Below are positions 1-5,053 of a stretch of 5,053 nt of DNA, piece after piece (within the stretch, counting starts at the first letter, position 1; the number at the start of each line of letters is the position of its first letter). The notes under the pieces are model-generated. The model was not told where the DNA came from. It ran no database searches and saw only the letters and a program-made list of their open reading frames with translations. Both the position numbers and the translations under genes were made by a program. The stretch is from Bacteroidota bacterium (GTDB lineage: Bacteria; Bacteroidota; Bacteroidia; NS11-12g; UBA9320): assembly GCA_024638525.1 (NCBI GenBank), contig JAHEKB010000180.1, positions 1 through 5,053 of the forward strand, in the 5' to 3' direction.

Positions 1-373
1 CATACTCTTCATGCTGATATCCTCCGCTTATCGACGAAGCCTCCCCTTGAATGATCAGGTCATAAATGCTTTTGAAGTTGCCAATATCATAAAGGTGTAG
101 AATCTTGAGATATGTAGAACTGAGCTCTTGAAATTTCTTTGGCGCTTTAGTTGGATCAACCTGACCTTGATTTACCAAATTGCTCCACACATAAGTAGCG
201 AACAGATGCGGATTAGCGGAGTTCATGTTTTGCACTAGCGAATTTTCCAGTTCGTCCGTTGCACCTGAGGTATACAGTTCAGTCCAGTTTTTATAGGTGG
301 GGTGGGTATAGGCTGATTGTGCCTGAACTAAAATGCTGCTTAAAATGAACCCGACAAAGAAGACTATACGCAT
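1..373 (-). CDS. Exported protein of unknown function, N-terminal part (cut by window edge)
   Basis: Reading leftward from an ATG at 373-371, the frame stays open for 124 codons to the window edge, so only the N-terminus is present. The protein begins with a short signal peptide: a basic Arg at residue 2, a hydrophobic core at about 3-16, and a likely signal peptidase I site after Ala18 (Val-Gln-Ala/Gln). There is no lipobox cysteine, so it is probably periplasmic, secreted or cell-surface rather than a lipoprotein. The rest (residues 20-124) is soluble and mostly helical in character, rich in Asn, Tyr and Leu, with no catalytic motif I recognise. Its alternating short amphipathic stretches could be a helical-repeat (TPR-like) region or the front of a longer enzyme, but that is a guess. 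The ATG is chosen because the signal peptide starts right there; no Shine-Dalgarno sequence precedes it. It is divergent from the membrane-protein gene to its right. The coding call is firm; the function is unknown. Confidence 0.8.
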   Translation of the reverse strand, partial: MRIVFFVGFILSSILVQAQSAYTHPTYKNWTELYTSGATDELENSLVQNMNSANPHLFATYVWSNLVNQGQVDPTKAPKKFQELSSTYLKILHLYDIGNFKSIYDLIIQGEASSISGGYQHEEY

Positions 374-410
374 AGGTATTTATATCAGTTTTTTGGTTTT
401 GGTAAATGAC

Positions 411-438
411 TTGCCAAATTAGAAAAATCTGGTATAAT
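411..438 (+). promoter_or_regulatory. Possible rightward promoter (TTGCCA-N16-TATAAT)
   Basis: TTGCCA at 411-416 and a perfect TATAAT at 433-438 are separated by 16 bp, close to the classical sigma-70 layout. It points toward the membrane-protein gene and would leave a leader of roughly 150-200 nt. Bacteroidota primary sigma factors usually prefer TTG plus TAnnTTTG, and the surrounding DNA is AT-rich, so a chance match is quite possible. Confidence 0.25.
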
Positions 439-488
439 TCACCTTAATTATTAAAAAATATAGATTAATTTCAGAGCTTTTGCTAAAA

Positions 489-520
489 ATGTTATAAGTT
501 GATATTCAGAGTTATAGCAT
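489..520. repeat. Short AT-rich inverted repeat
   Basis: ATGTTATAA (489-497) and TTATAGCAT (512-520) can pair over nine positions, with one G-U wobble and a 14-nt loop. An A-run (521-527) follows on the plus strand. Read on the minus strand the stem is followed by TTTT, but the stem is almost all A-T pairs and no minus-strand gene ends here, so a terminator role is unlikely. It may be an operator half-site pair or simply chance in AT-rich DNA. Confidence 0.25.
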
Positions 521-644
521 AAAAAAATTCAGTATTATCTGCGGCCAATATCCTTTTTGATATGGTTATGTCCCCCTAAATGCCGAAATTTGTATCATCT
601 TGAGGGTTAGCCCTTTAGACATTACCGACCTTAATTACTTACTA

Positions 645-1133
645 ATGGAGACTGAACTATTCGCTAAGGGTGAATTCGAGTTAGCTCGAAGTTCATGCGG
701 CAAATTGCTATTTACAAGCCATCGGATAATCCGCCAGGATTCTCATGGAACGGCGATATCCATCACAGATGTCAAAGATGTTAAATACATCAATCGCGTA
801 GTTAAACGCAACAACTTACTTGGAGCTTTAGGGTTTATTTTTCTTGTTGGTGCTGTAGTTCTAGGCATTGGCCTGGGCTTTGTCTGGTTAGCTGGATTGA
901 GTTTTGTTGCATCTGCTGCAAGTGTCGTTATGTATTTTGCTGTCCAAAGGGAAGTAATTACAATACGCACAAATCACGGAAAGAAGCTTGTTGTTAAGGC
1001 CAACTGCTTAAAAGTTGATCCTCAAAGTTTGATTAATTCTTTAGAAACTGCGCGTTTTGAACGATTCAACCAGAATTATCAGGCTGCAAAAGTACCAAAG
1101 CGCGAAACCAGAATTATACAGATTGGTGCTTAA
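645..1133 (+). CDS. Small two-helix membrane protein with a split PH-like domain, unknown function
   Basis: This 162-residue protein (counted from ATG 645) has three parts. Residues 1-56 look like the first strands of a PH-like fold, with a Gly-Lys-Leu-Leu-Phe-Thr-Ser-His-Arg stretch at 19-27 and an Ile-Thr-Asp-Val-Lys-Asp-Val segment at 40-46. Residues 58-100 form two closely spaced hydrophobic helices (about 58-80 and 81-100). Residues 103-138 look like two more strands around Asn-His-Gly-Lys-Lys, followed by a helix. A basic tail ends the protein. Positive residues before the first helix (Arg-Val-Val-Lys-Arg) suggest both soluble parts are cytoplasmic. The layout resembles what I recall of DUF6232-type proteins, but this needs a profile search. 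The frame is open upstream to 561, with a TTG at 600 that would add 15 residues. I prefer ATG 645 because the extra residues are not part of the recognisable fold and TTG starts are uncommon. The gene appears monocistronic and its stop interlocks with the fdsA stop. Confidence 0.75.
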   Translation: METELFAKGEFELARSSCGKLLFTSHRIIRQDSHGTAISITDVKDVKYINRVVKRNNLLGALGFIFLVGAVVLGIGLGFVWLAGLSFVASAASVVMYFAVQREVITIRTNHGKKLVVKANCLKVDPQSLINSLETARFERFNQNYQAAKVPKRETRIIQIGA

Positions 1134-1135
1134 GC
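1128..1135. other. Interlocked convergent stop codons in GCTTAAGC
   Basis: The plus-strand membrane-protein gene ends with TAA at 1131-1133 and the minus-strand fdsA ends with TAA at 1132-1130. Both stops sit in the same TTAA, inside the 8-bp palindrome GCTTAAGC. There is no intergenic space, and I see no hairpin followed by a T-run on either side, so any terminator must lie within the opposing gene. Confidence 0.85.
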
Positions 1136-3844
1136 TTTGGCGTAAACTCCCTTGCTTTTTCTAATATCTACACTTACTACCTTGTACTCCGGACACATGG
1201 CTTCGCTGTCGTGAACGTCTGATGTGATGTTGTTGACCATGATCTCAGGGAAGTGGAAAGTAGTGCTCAATATGCCGGGTTTCACATCTTCGCTGAGTTT
1301 GGCTTTGATGTCTATCTTTCCTCTGGCAGAGCTAATACAGACCATGTCTCCATCTTTGATGTTCTTGCTCGCCGCATCATCTGGATGAATGATCAATACA
1401 TCCTCCTTCAAGAGCTCCACATTAGCGGTTCTCCTTGTCATGGCACCACAATTGTAATGCTCCAGTTCGCGGACTGTAGTCAGTATGAAAGGAAAGTCCT
1501 TGGCATTTTCAACGATTTCTTGACTTTCTTCAAAGTCAAAACTGAAGAATTTGCCCTTGCCAATTTTAAAAGTCTCCTGGTGTAAAATTTGTGTATCTGT
1601 GCCATCTGGACTGACTGGCCATTGCTTGCCATTCTCTCCCAATTCTTCCCATTTAATTCCTGCGAAGAAGGGTACGATCTGAGAGATCTCCTCAAGCATG
1701 ACCTTGGGGTCATAATCTGCTTGTTTATAGCCCATTCTATTCATGATGTCAACAATGATCTGACCATCCGCCTTAGTACCTGGCAATGGTTCAACTGCGG
1801 CATTCACCCGTTGCACTCTTCTTTCTCCATTGGTAAATGTTCCGCTCTTTTCTAAGAATGAAGCACCCGGTAGAACTACATCTGCCAGCTTAGCCGTTTC
1901 TGTCATAAAGAGTTCTTGAACCACGAGCAGGTCGAGATTGCTCAAGGCCTTCACCACTTTTTGCGTATTGGGATCAGTTTGGGCAACATCTTCTCCGATA
2001 ATCCAAGATGCTTTGAGCTTGCCTTCAATGGCGGCATCAAACATCTGAGGAATTTTTAATCCTTCGTAGTCTGGCAGGTCCACACCATAGAACTGCTCGT
2101 ATCTCTTGACTACTTCCGGATCGTTGATATCCATATAGCCAGCACCCTGATGCGGTTGCACACCCATGTCCGCACTACCTTGAACATTGTTCTGGCCCCT
2201 AAGTGGATTAACTCCAACACCTCTTCGTCCAATATTTCCGGTGATCATAGCCAATTCTGCAATTTGCATGACAGTAAAGGTTCCTTGTGAGTGTTCGGTT
2301 ACTCCTAAGCCATGGAAAGACATGGCCTCTGTAGCGCTGGCATAGGTAATAGCCGCGGCTCGGACCTCTTCTCTTGCAACTCCAGTAATCTTTTCTAGTC
2401 TATCTATATCCAGCTTGAGAATATTGGCTTTGAAATCGTCAAAACCTTCAGTTCTGTTCTGAATGAAATCTTGATCAACCAGATTGTTGGTTACGATGTA
2501 GTATAGCATCATGTTCAATATAGCCACATTGGTACCCGGCCTTAATTGTAAATGATGATTGGCATATCTGGCGATTTCCGTTTTGTAGGGGTCTATGACG
2601 ATCAGCGGAGTGCCTTTCATGGCCTTCTGCTTGATTTTAGCTCCTGTTACGGGATGTGCCTTGGTTGGGTTGGCACCTATCACCATCATGCATTTGGTGT
2701 CTTTGATGTCATCTATGGAGTTGGTCGCTGCTCCGGTGCCAAAAGTACGTTGCATCCCTAGCGCAGTTGGGGAGTGACATACCCTAGCGCAACCGTCTAT
2801 ATTGTTGGTACCCAAAACGGCTCTGATGAATTTTTGCATCAGGTAATTTTCTTCATTGGTACATCTGGAAGAGCTAATTCCCGAAAGGGCATCAGCGCCG
2901 TGCTCTTCTTTTATTGCATTTAATTTATCGGCTATGTAGTCATAGGCCTCATCCCAACTCACCTTCTCAAACTCTCCATTTCGTTTGATCATCGGAGAGG
3001 TCAGTCGCTCGGGGTGATTGTAAAACTTAAAGGCGTAACGTCCTTTCAAGCAAGTATGACCTTGATTTACCTCGGCATCAAAGGGAGCTTGTATACCCAA
3101 TATGCTGCCGTCCTTGGTGCTTACATCGAGATTGCAACCCACACCACAATATGTACATACCGTGCGTGTTGTCTCATTGCCAACCACAGACTTGGATTGA
3201 AAGACATCAGAGATAGCAGAAGTCGGGCAGGCTTGTGCACAGGCGCCACAGCTCACACAATCCGAATCGAGAAAGCTGCTGTCTGCACCTTTGACAATGC
3301 GGCTTTCAAATCCTCTACCAGCCATGCTTAATACAAATTGTCCCTGCACTTCATCACAAGCTCTGACACATCTATAGCAATTGATGCATTTTGAAAGATC
3401 AGAAGTCATATAGGGGTGACTCATGTCTTTTTCCCTATCTAAATGGTTCTTTCCTTCTGGATACCTCACTTCTCTGATTCCCACTTCAGCCGCTACATCT
3501 TGGAGTTCACAATTTCCGTTCACTTCGCAAGTCAAACAGTCCAATGGATGATCTGTAAGCACTAGTTCTATGATGTTCTTTCTGAGCTTTTGTACACTCT
3601 CGCTGTTGGGGTAGATGTAGGATCCTTCCATCACTGGAGTATGACAAGAGGCCTGCTTTCGTGTTCCTCCCCCTTTTTCTAATGCGACATCTACGCTACA
3701 AACCCTGCATGAACCAAAGGGATCTAAATTGGGTGCATCACACAAAGTAGGGACTACATCACCGTGCACCCTCTTGACGAAGTTCAGGATGGTTTCACCC
3801 GCTTCAAATTCGTAAGCCTTGTCGTTTATATATGCTGTGCTCAT
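1130..3844 (-). CDS. fdsA: NAD-dependent formate dehydrogenase, catalytic alpha subunit (FdsA/FdhA type)
   Basis: This is the catalytic subunit (904 residues, full length for the family) that oxidises formate to CO2 in the cytoplasm. A NuoG-like N-terminus carries a [2Fe-2S] site (Cys35, 46, 49, 67), a His-Cys [4Fe-4S] site (His99, Cys103, 106, 112) and a two-cluster ferredoxin domain (Cys153, 156, 159, 163 and Cys196, 199, 202, 206). The molybdopterin domain follows with its own [4Fe-4S] site (Cys230, 233, 237, 265). The metal ligand is Cys356 (codon TGT, so not selenocysteine), next to His357; Arg549 matches the conserved catalytic arginine. The C-terminal MGD-binding domain lies at roughly 785-895. 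Whether Mo or W is bound cannot be told. Its ATG overlaps the end of fdsB as ATGA, so the two are probably translationally coupled. No fdsC or fdsD follows. Such genes are also annotated fdhA or fdhF. The NuoF-like partner makes NAD+ the likely acceptor; other acceptors are less likely. Confidence 0.95.
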   Translation of the reverse strand: MSTAYINDKAYEFEAGETILNFVKRVHGDVVPTLCDAPNLDPFGSCRVCSVDVALEKGGGTRKQASCHTPVMEGSYIYPNSESVQKLRKNIIELVLTDHPLDCLTCEVNGNCELQDVAAEVGIREVRYPEGKNHLDREKDMSHPYMTSDLSKCINCYRCVRACDEVQGQFVLSMAGRGFESRIVKGADSSFLDSDCVSCGACAQACPTSAISDVFQSKSVVGNETTRTVCTYCGVGCNLDVSTKDGSILGIQAPFDAEVNQGHTCLKGRYAFKFYNHPERLTSPMIKRNGEFEKVSWDEAYDYIADKLNAIKEEHGADALSGISSSRCTNEENYLMQKFIRAVLGTNNIDGCARVCHSPTALGMQRTFGTGAATNSIDDIKDTKCMMVIGANPTKAHPVTGAKIKQKAMKGTPLIVIDPYKTEIARYANHHLQLRPGTNVAILNMMLYYIVTNNLVDQDFIQNRTEGFDDFKANILKLDIDRLEKITGVAREEVRAAAITYASATEAMSFHGLGVTEHSQGTFTVMQIAELAMITGNIGRRGVGVNPLRGQNNVQGSADMGVQPHQGAGYMDINDPEVVKRYEQFYGVDLPDYEGLKIPQMFDAAIEGKLKASWIIGEDVAQTDPNTQKVVKALSNLDLLVVQELFMTETAKLADVVLPGASFLEKSGTFTNGERRVQRVNAAVEPLPGTKADGQIIVDIMNRMGYKQADYDPKVMLEEISQIVPFFAGIKWEELGENGKQWPVSPDGTDTQILHQETFKIGKGKFFSFDFEESQEIVENAKDFPFILTTVRELEHYNCGAMTRRTANVELLKEDVLIIHPDDAASKNIKDGDMVCISSARGKIDIKAKLSEDVKPGILSTTFHFPEIMVNNITSDVHDSEAMCPEYKVVSVDIRKSKGVYAKA
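3841..3844 (-). other. ATGA start/stop overlap coupling fdsB to fdsA
   Basis: The minus-strand ATGA contains the fdsA start (3844-3842) and the fdsB stop TGA (3843-3841). The sequence just before it is A-rich (AAAGAGACAAA) without a strong Shine-Dalgarno match, so fdsA is likely translated by ribosomes finishing fdsB, which would help keep the two subunits in balance. Confidence 0.85.
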
Positions 3845-5053
3845 TTTGTCTCTTTGAAATATTGTTTTAATTCGTCATCGAAATACATGAGGGCATTTTT
3901 TATGCCCAACGGAAGACCTCCACCCAGTGCGCAAAGTGAGCCCACCTCCATGGTTTCCAAAAGATCATCCATTAATTCTCTATCAATTTTGTAATCGCTA
4001 TCCTGCGCTTTGGCTAGCATCTCCTGGCCCCGGACAGAACCCAGCCTGCAGGGGAAGCACTTGCCGCAGCTCTCATCTGCGGTAAACTCAAAAAGGTGTT
4101 CTAGGTATTTAACCATGGGAAAATCTTCGGGAACAGAAACGATGCTCGCATGACCCAATAAGAACCCATTGTTAGCAAAGGATTCAAAGTCCACACTGAG
4201 ATCATCTATTTTGTGCATGGGAACTATTCCGCCCAAGGGCCCACCAATGTGTAGTGCTTTTACTCCCTTTTTGAATCCGCCTCCCAATTCATCTACCACA
4301 GTGCTAAGTGGCGTACCCATATCAACTTCATACAATCCGGGATTGTTAAAGAAACCATCCAAGCAGACCAATTTTGTTCCGCTGGATTTTCCCGTACCAA
4401 GTTCAGCATATTTCTTTCCTCCATTTTTGAGGATAAAAGGCAAAGAAGCCAAGGTTTCTACATTATTGACTACGGTGGGTTTGTTAAACAATCCCTGCTG
4501 TGTAGGGTAGGGTGGCCGGACCCTAACTTCAGGTCGCTGTCCTTCTATAGATGACAAAAGGGCTGTTTCTTCACCACAGATATAAGCGCCTGCTGCTTCA
4601 ATTACCTTAAACCAATAGCTGAAAGAACTTCCTTTAATATTTTCTCCTAATAGTCCAGCTGCTTCCAAATCCTTCACGGCTTGCTTTACAATCGCAACGG
4701 ATTCGGGATATTCGGCCCTGATGTAAACCACTCCTTTGCTCGCACCGGTTACATAGCCTGCGAGCATCATACCCATAAGAACCGCATGAGGCTGTTTTTC
4801 CAGCAAGTAGCGGTCTGAAAATGCCCCGGGATCTCCTTCATCGGCATTGCAAACAATAAATTTTTGATCTGCTTCGGTATTTCTACAGCTTTCCAGTTTG
4901 AATCCCATGGGGAATCCAGCTCCACCTCTTCCTCTAATTCCCGAATCTTTAATCTCTTGTAAAACATCTGCGGGATCCGTTTTTATGGCATCTTCAAAAA
5001 TCTGATAGTAGGCATCAATACCTGGGAACTCTCCGGTGAGCACCTGCGTTTCA
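3841..5053 (-). CDS. fdsB: NAD-dependent formate dehydrogenase, NuoF-like FMN/NAD-binding beta subunit (5' end outside window)
   Basis: This is the flavoprotein subunit that takes electrons from FdsA and reduces NAD+. Residues are counted from the GTG at 5043-5041. FMN and NAD sites of the NuoF family are clear: GRGGAGFP (38-45), NADEGDPGAFSDR (66-78) and GAYICGEETALL (152-163). The [4Fe-4S] ligands are Cys326, 329, 332 and 371. The protein ends soon after Cys371, so it lacks the extra C-terminal ferredoxin domain of HndC-type hydrogenase subunits. That GTG is probably not the true start: the frame stays open through Gln, Thr and Glu codons to the edge, and NuoF homologues have some 60 or more residues before the GRGGAGF motif against 37 here. 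FdsB proteins often carry a further N-terminal thioredoxin-like domain, which would lie outside. Lone NuoF-like proteins also occur in hydrogenases and complex I, but the coupled fdsA fixes this one as formate dehydrogenase. Confidence 0.92.
   Translation of the reverse strand, partial: ETQVLTGEFPGIDAYYQIFEDAIKTDPADVLQEIKDSGIRGRGGAGFPMGFKLESCRNTEADQKFIVCNADEGDPGAFSDRYLLEKQPHAVLMGMMLAGYVTGASKGVVYIRAEYPESVAIVKQAVKDLEAAGLLGENIKGSSFSYWFKVIEAAGAYICGEETALLSSIEGQRPEVRVRPPYPTQQGLFNKPTVVNNVETLASLPFILKNGGKKYAELGTGKSSGTKLVCLDGFFNNPGLYEVDMGTPLSTVVDELGGGFKKGVKALHIGGPLGGIVPMHKIDDLSVDFESFANNGFLLGHASIVSVPEDFPMVKYLEHLFEFTADESCGKCFPCRLGSVRGQEMLAKAQDSDYKIDRELMDDLLETMEVGSLCALGGGLPLGIKNALMYFDDELKQYFKETK

Larger units (their letters stand above)
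374..644. other. AT-rich divergent intergenic region
   Basis: This stretch separates the exported-protein gene (leftward) from the membrane-protein gene (rightward), so it should hold both promoters. It is strongly AT-rich between about 374 and 540. I see no tRNA, no conserved riboswitch-like structure and no small gene. It contains a short palindrome (TTAAT-T-ATTAA, 444-454), three copies of TTCAG (starting at 470, 505 and 528), an inverted repeat at 489-520, and a sigma-70-like element at 411-438. If translation of the right-hand gene starts at the TTG at 600 rather than the ATG at 645, the region ends at 599. Confidence 0.6.

Noticed and set aside
412..432. Leftward Bacteroidota-type promoter for the exported-protein gene (TAATTTGG on the minus strand)
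   Set aside because: It matches TAnnTTTG at five of six fixed positions, but no TTG box lies 19-21 bases upstream, so it is not better than chance in this AT-rich stretch.
470..532. Three copies of TTCAG as an operator array
   Set aside because: The copies are only five bases long, their spacing is uneven (35 and 23 bases) and they have no symmetry, so they are likely chance.
1132..1160. Possible terminator just after the convergent stops (AAGC...GCTT followed by TTT)
   Set aside because: Only four base pairs could form, with an 18-nt gap between the arms, so it is too weak to call an intrinsic terminator.
1253..1855. Open plus-strand frames (1253-1585 and 1589-1855) antisense to fdsA
   Set aside because: They lie wholly inside a strongly supported coding gene, have no family motifs and show the irregular composition of a shadow frame.
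2777..2779. Possible selenocysteine at the formate dehydrogenase active site
   Set aside because: The codon for the metal ligand reads TGT on the minus strand, so it is an ordinary cysteine; there is no in-frame TGA or SECIS context to consider.
4169..4510. Open plus-strand frame antisense to fdsB
   Set aside because: It is proline- and serine-rich and low in complexity, as expected from the reverse of a NuoF-type gene; all family motifs are on the minus strand.

Overview
The window looks like chromosomal DNA from a member of the Bacteroidota, probably a marine or soil Cytophagales- or Flavobacteriia-type organism. Three things point that way. Base composition is moderate to AT-rich. No start codon has a clear Shine-Dalgarno sequence in front of it. 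The exported protein at the left edge has a short signal peptide ending in a Val-Gln-Ala/Gln junction, a form common in this phylum. The genus cannot be fixed from the sequence.

Layout from left to right. At 1-373 (minus strand) is the 5' part of a gene for an exported protein of unknown function, cut by the window edge. At 374-644 is an AT-rich divergent intergenic region with weak promoter-like and inverted-repeat signals and no gene. At 645-1133 (plus strand, possibly starting at 600) is a gene for a small two-helix membrane protein, whose flanking soluble parts look like the two halves of a PH-like domain. At 1130-3844 (minus) is a complete catalytic alpha subunit of a cytosolic NAD-dependent formate dehydrogenase (FdsA type). 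At 3841-5053 (minus) is the NuoF-like flavoprotein subunit (FdsB type), cut at its 5' end by the right edge.

The two formate dehydrogenase genes form an operon read leftward. They overlap by four bases (ATGA), which implies translational coupling. Together they lay out an electron path: formate is oxidised at a bis-MGD cofactor with a cysteine ligand. Electrons then pass through four [4Fe-4S] clusters and one [2Fe-2S] cluster in FdsA to the [4Fe-4S] cluster and FMN of FdsB, where NAD+ is reduced. A NuoE-like third subunit (FdsG) would be expected just beyond the right edge. The fds operon ends at fdsA and meets the membrane-protein gene tail to tail, with the two stop codons interlocked in one TTAA.

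No convincing undescribed system is visible. The points most worth a second look are the split PH-like membrane protein, the interlocked convergent stops without a terminator, and the absence of fdsC/fdsD directly after fdsA.
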